55,476 nt of DNA from Planctomycetaceae bacterium (GTDB lineage: Bacteria; Planctomycetota; Planctomycetia; Planctomycetales; Planctomycetaceae): positions 1 to 55,476 of the forward strand of contig JACCRE010000166.1 of assembly GCA_013813775.1 (NCBI GenBank). The letters run 5' to 3'. Every line of letters starts with the position of its first letter. The stretch's first letter is position 1. Position numbers and translations under genes: made by a program. The notes under the pieces are model-generated. The model ran no database searches, was not told the origin of the DNA, and saw nothing but the letters and a program-made list of their open reading frames with translations. Below, one piece after another: positions 43,668 to 53,084 of the stretch.

Positions 43668-44900
43668 CTACGCCGTCGCCGCTTCGGGCTTCAGGCAGGA
43701 ACCGATCTGCCGAACCGCCTGGCGGAGCCGTTGGGCGTTCTCGACGATGGCGAGCCGCAGGTATCCTTCGCCGTCTTCGCCGAAGCCGCGGCCGGGGCTG
43801 ACGGCGACGCCGCCTTCCTGAAGCAGTTTCATGGCGAAAGGGATGGAGCCCATCTTCGCCCAAGGCTCAGGGATTTTCGCCCAGACGAACATGCCAGCCT
43901 TGGGGCGTTCGACCTCCCACCCGAGCCGCGACAGGCCGTCAACGAGAGTATCCCTTCGCTGCGCATACTCTTCGACAAGCGCCTCGATCGCCTCGTCGCC
44001 GTGCCGCATGGCGATGATCGCGGCGATCTGCACTGCCTGGAAAATGCCGTAGTCGTAATAGCCTTTGATCGTGGCGAGGGCGCGGATCATCTCGGAGTTG
44101 CCACTGCAAAAGCCGATGCGCCAGCCGGCCATGCTGTAGCCCTTACTCATCGTCGTGAACTCGACGCCCACATCGAGAGCGCCGGGCGTCGCGAGGAAGC
44201 TGGGAGCGACGTAACCGTCGTAGCAGATGTCGGCGTAGGCGAAGTCGCTGATGACGAGAAAGTTATAGCGCTTCGCCAAGCGAATCAGCTCGACGTAAAA
44301 GTCCTGCTCGATCACCGTCGCCGTCGGATTGTGCGGGAAATTGACGATGACGACCTTGGGCTTTGGATAGAGGTGCTGGAACGTGTAGGCCACGTTCGAC
44401 AGAAAGGCCGAAGGGTCTCGTGTGTCGAGAGTGATCACATTGCCGGAGGCGAGCGCGACGGCGTACACGTGCACTGGAAACGACGGGGACGGCACGATCG
44501 CGGTGTCGCCAGGCCCCATCAGTGCCAGGCACATGTGGCTGAAGCCCTCTTTGCTGCCAATTGTCGCAATGACTTCGCTGTCTGGCTCCAGCGAGACGCC
44601 GTATTTGCGGTGATAGCGCTTCGCGACCTCTTTCCGCAGATTGGCAATGCCATTCGACACGCTGTAGCGATGATTGCGTGAATCTTTGATCGCCTCAGCG
44701 AGCTTGTCGCTGACTCTCTGCTCGGGGGCGTCGGTCGGGTTCCCCATGCCTAAGTCGATCACGTCGACGCCGGCGACCCGCTTCTGATACTTCAACTTGT
44801 TGATTTTGCCGAAGAGGTAGGGCGGCAGCCGCTTGACTCGATCCGCGACAGGGATCGAAAACGGCACGTCCTCCCAAGGGATCTCTGATTCGCTGCGCAT
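43668..44900 (-). CDS. alaC: class I aminotransferase, AlaC-like
   Basis: The 410-residue fold-type I PLP enzyme matches E. coli AlaC (glutamate-pyruvate aminotransferase) over its whole length: [85 protein letters not shown], and the PLP-lysine motif [15 protein letters not shown]. The C-terminal substrate-binding segment [20 protein letters not shown] is intact. LL-diaminopimelate aminotransferase is a related possibility. The annotated ATG at 44900 has no clear ribosome-binding site. A hairpin 33 bp upstream ends the preceding SurA-like gene. Confidence 0.92.
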   Translation of the reverse strand: MRSESEIPWEDVPFSIPVADRVKRLPPYLFGKINKLKYQKRVAGVDVIDLGMGNPTDAPEQRVSDKLAEAIKDSRNHRYSVSNGIANLRKEVAKRYHRKYGVSLEPDSEVIATIGSKEGFSHMCLALMGPGDTAIVPSPSFPVHVYAVALASGNVITLDTRDPSAFLSNVAYTFQHLYPKPKVVIVNFPHNPTATVIEQDFYVELIRLAKRYNFLVISDFAYADICYDGYVAPSFLATPGALDVGVEFTTMSKGYSMAGWRIGFCSGNSEMIRALATIKGYYDYGIFQAVQIAAIIAMRHGDEAIEALVEEYAQRRDTLVDGLSRLGWEVERPKAGMFVWAKIPEPWAKMGSIPFAMKLLQEGGVAVSPGRGFGEDGEGYLRLAIVENAQRLRQAVRQIGSCLKPEAATA

Positions 44901-44933
44901 GGCTCGGGGCCAGAAGAAGGGAGAGGGATAGCC

Positions 44934-44965
44934 GAAAGCCCACCGGCAACGACCGATGGGCTTTC
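44934..44965 (-). terminator. hairpin terminator after the SurA-like gene
   Basis: Arms GAAAGCCCACCGG and CCGATGGGCTTTC pair with a single mismatch around a CAACGA loop. It lies between the end of the SurA-like gene (45072) and the start of the aminotransferase gene (44900), both on the minus strand, so it probably terminates the former. The arm composition (GAAAGCCCA) resembles the palindrome at 19219-19248. Confidence 0.6.
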
Positions 44966-45071
44966 AAGCCTCAAGCAAGCACATTGTAACACGCCGGGGG
45001 CAGTCGAATAGCGCGACGGGCATGGCCCGTTTTAGACAAGCCGTCGACACGTTTGTTCGGTCTGCTCTCGA

Positions 45072-46253
45072 TTATCGCCGGACGGGAGTCGCCGACCCTG
45101 CGGCCGTCGCCCCTGTTGGGCGAATCACTCCTGGACCGGCCGTGCCGGCTGCGGTCTGCACCCCACCGGTGGCGGTGTTGGTCAAGAAGTTATGCACCGG
45201 GGTTTCCTCTTGCAGCTTCTTGAAGACTTTGGCAACGTTCTCCTGCGTCTTTTCTTTCTTCAGCTGGGCGACGATTTCGTCGCGGACGAGGCTGATCTGC
45301 TCGGTCTGTACGACCGGCTCGGTTTGCCCTTCGCAGAAGAGCACGACATACCGCGGAGCGCCCGGCGTCGGGAGTTGAACGATCCCCGAGATCTCACCCG
45401 GATGCAGATTGAAGGCGGCGTTCTCGACATTTTCGTTTTCGGGGCCCGTGTGGCGACGGATCGGTGGAATCACGCCGTCGAGAGCCTTGCTGGTCGGCTC
45501 GATCGAGTGCTCGCGAGCGAGCCGTCCAAATTCGCCGGCCGCCTTGATGATGGCGTCTTCCGGGGCGGCGTTTTGCTTGGCGACCGCGCACGTTTCGTTT
45601 GCCTTCCGCCAGATTTCTTCGAGGCGGCGCGGATTGTCCATCATGATCATCCGTGCTTTGACTTTGGGACCGTAGTCCCTCTCGAAGGCCTTGCGGACAT
45701 CGGCGTCGGTGATCTTGACTTCGCTGCCGGCGAGCTTCTTGAGCGCCAGCATCGGCCAGATGATGTCGCGCTTGTACTGCAACGGCGTCACGTTTCGCTC
45801 GGCCTGAAGCATTTGCATCCAGGCGGTGCGGTCGAGGCCGTATTCTTGCGAGATCGTCGTGATTTCCTGCTCGACCTCGGCTTCGGTCACGGCGATGCCG
45901 CGTTGCCGGCAGGCGATTTCGATGATCGTGCGGTTGATAAGCTGATCCAGAACCTCGGTGCCGTACCTGGCCATCGCCTCTTCGGCGACTTGGTCATAGG
46001 TGATCACGGCGTCGCCGACTCGACCAAGATAACGCGGCTTTCCGGGCGGCGTATCGCCGACGGTCGCCTTACCCGCGTTCTCGGTGCGTGCGGCCTCGGC
46101 CGCCACTCCCTCGCCACCGCGCCAGACCTGCATCAATGCGGTCGCGGCAACGAGCGCGACGGCGGTTCCGCCGGCAGCGATCAGCCAGCGGCGGCGATTG
46201 CGAGGAGTCGTTTTAGCGGGCGGTCCGCCCGCGTTCTGAGGCACTTGTTCCAT
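45072..46253 (-). CDS. membrane-anchored SurA/PpiC-like peptidyl-prolyl isomerase
   Basis: The ATG at 46253 has GGAG about 8 nt upstream and gives 393 residues; an upstream open extension is arginine-rich and rejected. A short cytoplasmic N-terminus leads to one membrane anchor at about 22-43 (RRWLIAAGGTAVALVAATAL). A SurA-N-like helical domain follows (about 80-190; DQLINRTIIEIACRQRGIAV, VEQEITTISQEYGLDRTAW), then a parvulin/PpiC-type region (about 190-340; LAREHSIEPTSKALDGVIPP, NAAFNLHPGEISGIVQLP). The C-terminus is Ala/Thr/Gly-rich. It probably helps fold exported proteins at the membrane surface. Confidence 0.88.
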   Translation of the reverse strand: MEQVPQNAGGPPAKTTPRNRRRWLIAAGGTAVALVAATALMQVWRGGEGVAAEAARTENAGKATVGDTPPGKPRYLGRVGDAVITYDQVAEEAMARYGTEVLDQLINRTIIEIACRQRGIAVTEAEVEQEITTISQEYGLDRTAWMQMLQAERNVTPLQYKRDIIWPMLALKKLAGSEVKITDADVRKAFERDYGPKVKARMIMMDNPRRLEEIWRKANETCAVAKQNAAPEDAIIKAAGEFGRLAREHSIEPTSKALDGVIPPIRRHTGPENENVENAAFNLHPGEISGIVQLPTPGAPRYVVLFCEGQTEPVVQTEQISLVRDEIVAQLKKEKTQENVAKVFKKLQEETPVHNFLTNTATGGVQTAAGTAGPGVIRPTGATAAGSATPVRR

Positions 46254-46556
46254 CGCGAGGTCTCCACGTCGTGCGGATCGAACATTCGAGCCCCGAATCC
46301 GTCGCCGGGACTCCCCTCCAGCCGCGCGAAGACCCTCCGCGCCGGCCGGTCGTGTCGGACTTCTAGATTTTTTTTCACTTGAGGTCAAGTTTTTCCTCAA
46401 GTCACCGCAACGACTTGCCGACGCGACGCAGCCAAAATGTGTGGGTTTGGACAGGTCCACAGGGTTGCGGCATGAGCATCGGACGGCACCATTAGGTCTT
46501 GGTTCCGCTCCACGGTGGGAGCGGGTGACGCAAGGAAACGTCTACGGAGGGCAGGC

Positions 46557-47291
46557 ATGATCGGATTAGCTTCGCTTCTCGTCGGTGCATCACTCGTCGG
46601 CGGAGCGCCAAACGATGTTTCCGACGATTACTTCGCGGCCTACCGCGAGGCGGAGACGCGGCAAAAACTGCTGCTCGTCGATTTTGGATCGGGGGCCGCG
46701 CTGCAAGGCGATCCGGCGGATCTGAGACGGCATATCGTCTGCCGGATTTCACCGCATTATCGGCTGGAAGGCGAAGATCGGCCGCTGATCGAGCATTCGT
46801 GCTTTGGTCCGCTTCGAGGAGAGGCCGGGCTGGCGGTCGTCGATGTCACTGGCGGACCGCACCACGGCGACGTCGTCAGCGTTCTTCCACGAGAGCACTG
46901 TTCGCCGAGCAAGGTGGCGGCGCTGCTCTCGTTGCCGCCTGGCACGCTGACGCAGCGCACGCTGTGCTGGGCGTTCCTCGTCCATCCCGAGCGGCCGCAG
47001 AGCGTTCACGCCGCTCCCAGCCCTCAGCTCATGGCCCACTGTGCCCGGCATAGCGGACGACAGGCGGCGATGAACGACCAGCACCACGACATGTCGCATC
47101 CGGGACGCACGGAGATCGTCGCCGAAAGCTGGCCGTGGAACAAGAACGTCGTCGACGCAGCGATCGACATCGTTTGGAGCTGGCGGCAGTCACCGGGGCA
47201 CTGGGGAGCCGCACGCCAAACTTGGAGTCGCTTCGGCTACGACATGAAGTTCAACGGGGAGAAGTGGTTCGCGACCGGCGTCTTCGAGTGA
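46557..47291 (+). CDS. exported protein with thioredoxin-like N-part and CAP/SCP-like C-part
   Basis: ATG 46557 is preceded by GGAGGGCAGGC, a good ribosome-binding site; a hairpin with CCGCTCC/GGAGCGG arms sits at about 46504-46523 in the leader. The 244-residue product has a signal-like start (IGLASLLVGASLVGGAP). The next 100 residues have a thioredoxin-like pattern (AYREAETRQKLLLVDFGSG, LAVVDVTGG) but no CxxC pair. The C-terminal 90 residues resemble a CAP/SCP domain: HSGRQAAMNDQHHDMSHPG, AESW, VWSWRQSPGHWGAA and WFATGVF. The assignment rests on motif pattern only. It is the sole plus-strand gene in this stretch. Confidence 0.65.
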   Translation: MIGLASLLVGASLVGGAPNDVSDDYFAAYREAETRQKLLLVDFGSGAALQGDPADLRRHIVCRISPHYRLEGEDRPLIEHSCFGPLRGEAGLAVVDVTGGPHHGDVVSVLPREHCSPSKVAALLSLPPGTLTQRTLCWAFLVHPERPQSVHAAPSPQLMAHCARHSGRQAAMNDQHHDMSHPGRTEIVAESWPWNKNVVDAAIDIVWSWRQSPGHWGAARQTWSRFGYDMKFNGEKWFATGVFE

Positions 47292-47307
47292 GGGCGAATC
47301 GGATCGA

Positions 47308-48195
47308 TTAGCGTCGCCCCCGAGGCGCCGACAGCAGCTCCGCCAGCACGCGATCGGGAGGTTCGTCGGTCCGCACAAGCCGATAACTCGCGCCCATGTC
47401 GCGGCAGCCCGATTCGATCGTTCGACGCTGCGATTCGAACTCGTCGCGGTAGGCTCGGCGCAACCCGCTCGTATCGACGGTGAGATCGGGAAGACCTTCC
47501 ATTCCCAGGAAGCGCGTCGGCTCGTCGAACGGGAACTCGATCTCGGCCGGATCGACGAGCTGGGCGATTCGCACATCGTGCCGGCGATGAGCCAGATGCC
47601 GAAGGCCGCGCAGCACGGAGCTCGGATCATCGAACAGATCGCTGAAGACGATCACCAGTCCGCGCCTCGTGACCCGGCTCGCGAGGTCGTGCAGAATCGG
47701 GCCGACGGCCGTGTCTGCTCCGGCCCTGGCCGATTCCAAAGTTCGGAAAATCTCTTTCAGGTGCGTCGCCTTGCTCGACGGCGGAAGCAGCGAACGAGCC
47801 TCCCGATCGAACAGGGCGAGGCCGGCGGCGTCTCGTTGTCGAATGACGAGGTGCGCCGTCGCGGCGGCGAGCGTCTTACCGCACTCAAGCTTCGACCAGG
47901 CCGACGATTCCGACCGGTAACTCATCGATTCGCTGACGTCGAGCAACAAATGCGCGGCGAAGTTCGTCTCTTCTTCGAACTGCTTCAGATGAAACCGGTC
48001 GGTCTTCGCGTGCAGCTTCCAATCGAGATAACGCAGATCGTCGCCCGGGGCGTAATCGCGGTGCTCGGCGAATTCGATGCTGAACCCGCGAAAGGGGCTT
48101 TCATGTCGTCCGGCTACGTGCCCCTCGACCACCCGCCGCGCTCGCACTTCGAGCGGTTCCAGCTTCGCGATCAGGGCGGGATCGAGAGACATCAT
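47308..48195 (-). CDS. DUF58 domain-containing protein
   Basis: The 295-residue protein has the DUF58 signature GFSIEFAEHRDYAPGDDLRY followed by DWKLHAKTDRFHLKQFEEE. The remainder is a von Willebrand A-like fold: LLLDVSESM (DxSxS-like MIDAS strand), LVIVFSDLFDDP and VRIAQLVDPAEIEFPF. Such proteins are encoded next to MoxR ATPases and are thought to take part in maturation or assembly of envelope or enzyme complexes. Here moxR lies 64 bp upstream on the same strand. An ATG one codon further in is an equally possible start. Confidence 0.95.
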   Translation of the reverse strand: MMSLDPALIAKLEPLEVRARRVVEGHVAGRHESPFRGFSIEFAEHRDYAPGDDLRYLDWKLHAKTDRFHLKQFEEETNFAAHLLLDVSESMSYRSESSAWSKLECGKTLAAATAHLVIRQRDAAGLALFDREARSLLPPSSKATHLKEIFRTLESARAGADTAVGPILHDLASRVTRRGLVIVFSDLFDDPSSVLRGLRHLAHRRHDVRIAQLVDPAEIEFPFDEPTRFLGMEGLPDLTVDTSGLRRAYRDEFESQRRTIESGCRDMGASYRLVRTDEPPDRVLAELLSAPRGRR

Positions 48196-48207
48196 TGGTA
48201 GGGCTAG

Positions 48208-48252
48208 CGTGCCGACTGATCTCCACGTCGAATGCTTATTAAGGTCGGCACG
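48208..48252. repeat. 9-bp inverted repeat between moxR and DUF58 gene
   Basis: Arms CGTGCCGAC and GTCGGCACG are separated by 27 bp and fill almost the whole gap between the two genes. There is no T-tract, so it may be an intercistronic processing or stability hairpin rather than a terminator. Confidence 0.45.
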
Positions 48253-48259
48253 GCCGGCC

Positions 48260-49312
48260 TCACTTTGCGATCAAGCCCGCCATCCAGCCCGGCGTGCGTT
48301 CGGGACCGACGGGGATCGTCTCGATCAGCCGATGGATGATGTCGTCTGGTGAGAGGCCGTCCGCCTCGGCGTCGAAGTTCGTGACGATCCGATGTCGCAG
48401 GACGGGCTTCGCGACGGCCCGGACATCGTCTTCAGCGACGTGCAATCGACCGTGGAGCATCGCCCGCGACTTCGCCGCAAGAACCAGGAATTGACTTGCG
48501 CGCGGTCCGGCCCCCCAACTCACGTACTTGCGGATGAAGTCGGGCGCCTGAGGATCGTCGCGCCGAGTCAGTCGTGCGAAACGCATGGCGTATCTGACGA
48601 CGTGGTCGGCGACGGGGATCGAACGCACGGCGTTCTGAGCCGCCTGAATCTCGCCGGTCGTCAGAATCCGGCGCACGGGATCCGCGAGGCTTTGCGTCGT
48701 CCGTCGGACGATCTCGAATTCTTCGTCCTCCGTCGGGTAGCCGATTCTGACCTCGAACATGAAACGGTCGAGCTGGGCTTCGGGCAGCGGATACGTGCCT
48801 TCCTGCTCGATCGGATTCTGCGTGGCGAGAACGAAGAAAGGGGACGGCAGCACGTGACGGCGACCGCCGACCGTCACCTGTCGCTCCTGCATCGCTTCCA
48901 GAAGCGCGGCCTGCGTCTTCGGCGGCGTGCGGTTGATCTCATCGGCGAGAAGGACGTTCGAGAAAATGGGGCCGGGTACGAATCGAAACTCGCGAGTGCC
49001 CGCGGTCTTGTTCTCCGACAGCACCTCGGTGCCGGTGATGTCCGCCGGCATCAAGTCGGGCGTGAACTGGACGCGATTGAACGACAGATCGAGCGCGTCG
49101 GACAACGTCCGCACCATCAGGGTCTTGGCGAGCCCCGGCACGCCCAGCAGCAGGCAATGCCCGCCGGCGAAAAGTGCGATCAGCAGCTCGTCCAGCACGG
49201 CCGATTGCCCGACGATCACCTTTCCGAGCTCGTCTCTTAGCGAGCGATACGCTGCGGCCGCTCGCTCGGCGGCCTGAAAATCTGCATCGGCGGGCGCGGA
49301 AGCGTCGGACAC
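48260..49312 (-). CDS. MoxR family AAA+ ATPase
   Basis: No ATG lies near the homology start; GTG 49312 ([20 protein letters not shown]) gives 350 residues, the usual size. Walker [10 protein letters not shown], Walker [21 protein letters not shown] (in part), sensor [20 protein letters not shown] and the arginine-finger region AQLDRFMF are all present. The C-terminal lid includes [19 protein letters not shown]. MoxR ATPases act as chaperones with VWA/DUF58 partners; the DUF58 gene follows directly. No clear ribosome-binding site is seen upstream of the GTG. Confidence 0.95.
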   Translation of the reverse strand: MSDASAPADADFQAAERAAAAYRSLRDELGKVIVGQSAVLDELLIALFAGGHCLLLGVPGLAKTLMVRTLSDALDLSFNRVQFTPDLMPADITGTEVLSENKTAGTREFRFVPGPIFSNVLLADEINRTPPKTQAALLEAMQERQVTVGGRRHVLPSPFFVLATQNPIEQEGTYPLPEAQLDRFMFEVRIGYPTEDEEFEIVRRTTQSLADPVRRILTTGEIQAAQNAVRSIPVADHVVRYAMRFARLTRRDDPQAPDFIRKYVSWGAGPRASQFLVLAAKSRAMLHGRLHVAEDDVRAVAKPVLRHRIVTNFDAEADGLSPDDIIHRLIETIPVGPERTPGWMAGLIAK

Positions 49313-49400
49313 TGCGGGCTCAAAACAGTGAGGGTAGGGCGTCCTCCTGTTATACCGCCCCGGGTCGCTTCGGAACAAAGGCAGCCCGTATCCCAGTGAC

Positions 49401-51008
49401 CTAACGACACCGGGTGGCAGGCACGCCCACACCCCCTCGCTGAAGAGCGAGCGCGTGAACTTCCGCGACGATTCCTTCGCGCGCGGAGATGTCGCGGGCG
49501 AGATCTCCGCGCGCCGAGGCATTACCCGCTAATCCATCGCGCGCGGATGAGTCGTACGCTGATGACTCCCATACGGATGCTTCGCGCGCAAAACTTTTGG
49601 CGTCCACCTCTTCGCGCGCCAAACGTTCGCCCTCCGACGGTTCGGGTGTTAAAACTTGGCGCGCGAAGGGTTCGATCGGCGTGTGTCGGGGAACGAAGGT
49701 TCCGTGTGCCCATGATCCGGTCGCGACGAGTTCCGCTTGTGCCGATTGCCGGGGTAGGAGATCGCTGTCGGCCGTCCGAGCCGACGTGACGAGGTAGACG
49801 ACTGCGACGATAAGAGCCACTGATGCCGCGAATAGGAACATCGGAGTGAAGCCGTGGCCGCCGAAAGCGTCGATGATGCCGCCCAGAAGCGGTGCGGAGA
49901 CGAAGGTTCCGACATCGAAGAATCCCATGACGATCGTCGTTCCGGTGCCGCGATATTCGCGCGGGAAGGCTTCGGAGCCCAAGGACACCACGGCCGGAAA
50001 CAAAAGTGCATGACCGAAACCGCCGCACACCGCAGGCAGGCAGAAGAGCATTTCCGTCGTCACGAACGGCAACAGGAGCATCGCCGCCGCGTGGCCGGCC
50101 AGTCCCAGCAGAATCATGCGATGGCGGCCGACGGTCCTGCTCCAGTTTCGTGCGACCATCCGGAACGTGAAGGCGGAGCCGGCGTAACCGACGAAGAAGG
50201 GGCCGAGTCCGCTTAAGCCGCGATGGGTCGCGAAGCGCGTGAGGAAGACCGTCGTCACCGCAAGCATCAGCCCCATGACGAACGCGACCAGCATGACGTT
50301 GCCGGGCCAATAGCGCAACAAGAGTCGATGAATCGCCGGCGTTTCGGCAGGGCGAACGTGACCATCCCGGCGCGTCAGAAACAGCACGAGAGCGGTGTAC
50401 GCGGCACCCAGCGCGGTCGAGACGCCGAACAGCACCATGAATCGCGTCTGGTCCGGAAGACCGTGAAAGATTGCGTCGCCGAGCAGGGCCCCGAGGATCA
50501 TTCCGACGAAGCCGCTGCTTCCCAAGCTCCCGATGATCTCGGTCCTTCTGTAGGCCGGCACCAGGCTCTGGATATGCACTGTCGAGCACGTGAACATGCC
50601 GGCCAAGCCGATCGCGAACAGCGATCGGGCGACGTAAAGCGGCCACGAGAGCTCGTCGGCAAGCGTCAACAGCCCTCCGCCTGCGACGAATAACAGCGAA
50701 GAGACGATCCACAGGCGGCGGACGCCGTAGCGGTCGATCGCCTGCCCAAGGAACAGTCGCGACATCAAGGCCGCGGCCGTGGCGACACCGATGATCACCC
50801 CGGCGATTTGCTCGCGGCCGCCGAGAAAGTCAACGAGCTCGGCGAAATGATAGGTCAGCGCGTTCGCCGTCACCGCCGCGACGTTCGCAGCATAGGCCAT
50901 CCAGAACGCGGACGAATAAACGGTGGTGCCGGCGGGGGCAGTGCTTCGGCCGGACTGGGGAAGCCCGGCGGAGCCGCGGTGCGGCTCCGCTTCTGTGGCA
51001 GTTTGCAT
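49401..51008 (-). CDS. MFS transporter with repetitive C-terminal tail
   Basis: The 535-residue protein has 12 predicted membrane spans in the first 430 residues, including [40 protein letters not shown], the MFS loop [49 protein letters not shown] and [18 protein letters not shown]. The substrate is unknown. The last 95 or so residues form a hydrophilic tail with seven degenerate (F/L/S)AR(E/D/Q/G) units (FARQ, LARE, FARE, SARD, SARG, LARD, SARE). At the DNA level these are GCGCGCGAA-like units. Such a tail is not part of the MFS fold and is probably cytoplasmic. Confidence 0.9.
   Translation of the reverse strand: MQTATEAEPHRGSAGLPQSGRSTAPAGTTVYSSAFWMAYAANVAAVTANALTYHFAELVDFLGGREQIAGVIIGVATAAALMSRLFLGQAIDRYGVRRLWIVSSLLFVAGGGLLTLADELSWPLYVARSLFAIGLAGMFTCSTVHIQSLVPAYRRTEIIGSLGSSGFVGMILGALLGDAIFHGLPDQTRFMVLFGVSTALGAAYTALVLFLTRRDGHVRPAETPAIHRLLLRYWPGNVMLVAFVMGLMLAVTTVFLTRFATHRGLSGLGPFFVGYAGSAFTFRMVARNWSRTVGRHRMILLGLAGHAAAMLLLPFVTTEMLFCLPAVCGGFGHALLFPAVVSLGSEAFPREYRGTGTTIVMGFFDVGTFVSAPLLGGIIDAFGGHGFTPMFLFAASVALIVAVVYLVTSARTADSDLLPRQSAQAELVATGSWAHGTFVPRHTPIEPFARQVLTPEPSEGERLAREEVDAKSFAREASVWESSAYDSSARDGLAGNASARGDLARDISAREGIVAEVHALALQRGGVGVPATRCR
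49465..49675 (-). repeat. degenerate GCGCG-rich repeats encoding the MFS tail
   Basis: On the plus strand CGCGCG/GCGCGC units recur at irregular intervals (for example TTCGCGCGCGGAGA, TCCGCGCGCCGA, CATCGCGCGCGGATGA, TTCGCGCGCAAAA, TTCGCGCGCCAAA, TGGCGCGCGAAGG). They encode the AR(E/D) tetrapeptide units. Spacing is not constant, so this is a dispersed low-complexity expansion rather than a tandem array. Confidence 0.65.
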
Positions 51009-51153
51009 GGCGAGAAAGAGCGAGCCAGCGTATTCGCTGGCGAGGCAGCGGCATTCTAAGCGGAGGAGATAACGCCGGAAAGGCGATACGACGGCGAGAC
51101 ACGAGGTTCGGTCACGACGTTCGCGACAATCCCGCGGGATCGAGAGCCATCGT

Positions 51154-51969
51154 TCATCCGCCGAATGCTCCGTAGCGGCGAACGCCTCGGGCGAATGCGA
51201 TCTGATTCGCGATCAACAGCACCACGACCCACAGGGCCTCGATCGCCAACTCGCGGGCCAGGTCGGCACCGGCGAACTTCCCGAGCAGGACAGCGGAAGG
51301 GAAATACGCCAGATAGCTGAAGGGAAGGTAACGGCACCACAGCGAAAGCGGCTCCGGCAGCCAATCGAGGGGGATCATATGCCCCGACAGGAAAAAATTG
51401 ATCATCATGTAGATGAACAACAGGCTGCTCACCTCCAGGAACCAGAAGGCGACCAGACCGATCAGCGACTCCATCAGAAACCCAATGAGAAACGCGAAGA
51501 CGAGCGAAATGACGAACGCCGCCAGCGTCGTCGCATCCGGCCAGCCGGGGAGATAGTCGCGCAACAGCCAGAACACGAACGCGAAGGGACCGATCGCGAC
51601 CGCGTAGTAGACCAACTTGTGCGCAATGCGGTGCCAGAAGAGAAACCCCAGCATGTCGACCGGCTGCGTCAGATATTTCTTGACCGTTCCGTCGCGAACG
51701 TCGCGGGCGATTCCGCTCGCGAGACCGGGCATGCTCGAAAACGCCCGAGCGACCATCGCCAGCAGGTAGTACGAGACCATCTCGGCGTAGGTGTAGCCGT
51801 TGAGCGTTTTTCGGCTCGCGCTGCCGTAGATCGCCCCCCACAGAAAAATTTGGGTCACGATCGGCAGGAAACGGACGAGCGTCGCGAACGCGAAGTCGCC
51901 GCGATAAACGAGCCGTTCTTCGATGCCGGTTCGCAGGATGAACCAGTTGGTGCGCAGGGCGGCGAGCAT
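51154..51969 (-). CDS. ABC-2 type permease
   Basis: The 271-residue membrane protein has six predicted spans, for example [70 protein letters not shown] and [17 protein letters not shown]. The motif [17 protein letters not shown] is typical of the COG4587-type subunit encoded with COG4586 ATPases. It starts 4 bp after the stop of the ATPase gene, so the two are an operon. In many genomes a second permease (COG3694 type) completes the transporter; none is present here, so this one may form a homodimer. Confidence 0.92.
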   Translation of the reverse strand: MLAALRTNWFILRTGIEERLVYRGDFAFATLVRFLPIVTQIFLWGAIYGSASRKTLNGYTYAEMVSYYLLAMVARAFSSMPGLASGIARDVRDGTVKKYLTQPVDMLGFLFWHRIAHKLVYYAVAIGPFAFVFWLLRDYLPGWPDATTLAAFVISLVFAFLIGFLMESLIGLVAFWFLEVSSLLFIYMMINFFLSGHMIPLDWLPEPLSLWCRYLPFSYLAYFPSAVLLGKFAGADLARELAIEALWVVVLLIANQIAFARGVRRYGAFGG

Positions 51970-51972
51970 AGG

Positions 51973-53001
51973 CTAACGGGCCTCGGCGACCGTCACGGCG
52001 GTCTCACGGGCCTCGCCGTCCGGCTCCTCGTCGGGCGTCGTGAAGAGTTCGGTGATGACCTCTTCGAGCGGCCGGTCTTCGACGCTGATGTCTTCGACGG
52101 TATGTTTGGCGAGCAGGGCTGCCAGCACCTCCGGAATCTGTTGTCGCGGAACCTCAATGCGGACGCGCGGCGGCGTGCTTTCGAGCACGGTACCATAGCG
52201 GGCCAGGTCGCTGGGTGCCGTCCCGCCGAACTGAATGTCGATCACCTTCGTCGTGCTGAAGCGATCGATGATGTCGGCGAGCGGCCCGTCGTGACGCACG
52301 CGACCTCCATCGATAATGACGGCCCGACGGCACAGCGCCTCGACGTCCTTCATATAGTGACTGGTGAGCAGAACGGTGATCCGGCGCTCGCGCTGATAGT
52401 AGCGCAGAAACTCCTGAACCTTCCGCTGCGAAACGACGTCGAGACCGATCGTCGGCTCGTCGAGATAGAGCACTTCGGGGCTGTGGAGCAGGGCGGCGAT
52501 CAACTCCATCCGCATCCGCTCACCAAGCGATAACTCACGCACCGGGCGTCCAACGAGTTTTCGCACTTCGAGCAAACCCGTGAGTTCATCGAGACGGTTA
52601 CGAAAGTCCTCGTCGCCGATGCGATAGATCTCTTTGTGCAGACGAAACGACTCCTGGGCCGGCAGATCCCACCAGAGCTGATTCTTCTGCCCCATGATCA
52701 GCGAGAATCGTCGGCGGTATGCGTTCTCGCGTTTCCAGGGGGTGAAGCCGAGCACGGTCGCCGTGCCGCCGGTGGGATAAATCAGCCCGGAGAGCAGCTT
52801 GAGCGTCGTCGTCTTGCCGGCGCCGTTCGGCCCGAGAAACGCGACCATCTCACCTTGTTCGATGTCGAAGCTGACCCCACGCACTGCGCGAACTTCGTCG
52901 TGCTGACGGCGAAGCAGTCCGGACAACGATGCTAGCAGGCCCTCCTTCTTGCGGTAGACGCGATAGGTCTTGCTCAGGTCACGAACGGCGATCGCGGGCA
53001 T
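51973..53001 (-). CDS. ABC transporter ATP-binding protein (COG4586-like)
   Basis: The 342-residue ATPase has Walker [11 protein letters not shown], an extended Q-loop region ([20 protein letters not shown]), signature [15 protein letters not shown], Walker [18 protein letters not shown] and switch His in [13 protein letters not shown]. The N-terminus shows the subfamily-specific [19 protein letters not shown] and a [15 protein letters not shown] segment. The C-terminal 110 residues form a regulatory domain. It is paired with the permease downstream. Substrates of this exporter group are uncertain. Confidence 0.95.
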   Translation of the reverse strand: MPAIAVRDLSKTYRVYRKKEGLLASLSGLLRRQHDEVRAVRGVSFDIEQGEMVAFLGPNGAGKTTTLKLLSGLIYPTGGTATVLGFTPWKRENAYRRRFSLIMGQKNQLWWDLPAQESFRLHKEIYRIGDEDFRNRLDELTGLLEVRKLVGRPVRELSLGERMRMELIAALLHSPEVLYLDEPTIGLDVVSQRKVQEFLRYYQRERRITVLLTSHYMKDVEALCRRAVIIDGGRVRHDGPLADIIDRFSTTKVIDIQFGGTAPSDLARYGTVLESTPPRVRIEVPRQQIPEVLAALLAKHTVEDISVEDRPLEEVITELFTTPDEEPDGEARETAVTVAEAR

Positions 53002-53029
53002 GACGCCATGATAGGTCCGGATACGAAAA

Positions 53030-53057
53030 AAGCCTACCGGCCGCGGCCAGTAGGCTT
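53030..53057 (-). terminator. intrinsic terminator of the Prc/CtpA-like protease gene
   Basis: On the minus strand the arms AAGCCTACTGGCC and GGCCGGTAGGCTT form a GC-rich hairpin, followed by a run of T residues (the A6 tract at 53025-53030 on the plus strand). It lies 28 bp after the protease stop codon and just before the ABC ATPase gene on the same strand, fitting a Rho-independent terminator. Confidence 0.85.
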
Positions 53058-53084
53058 CAGGATCATCTTCGGTGGCAATGGAGA

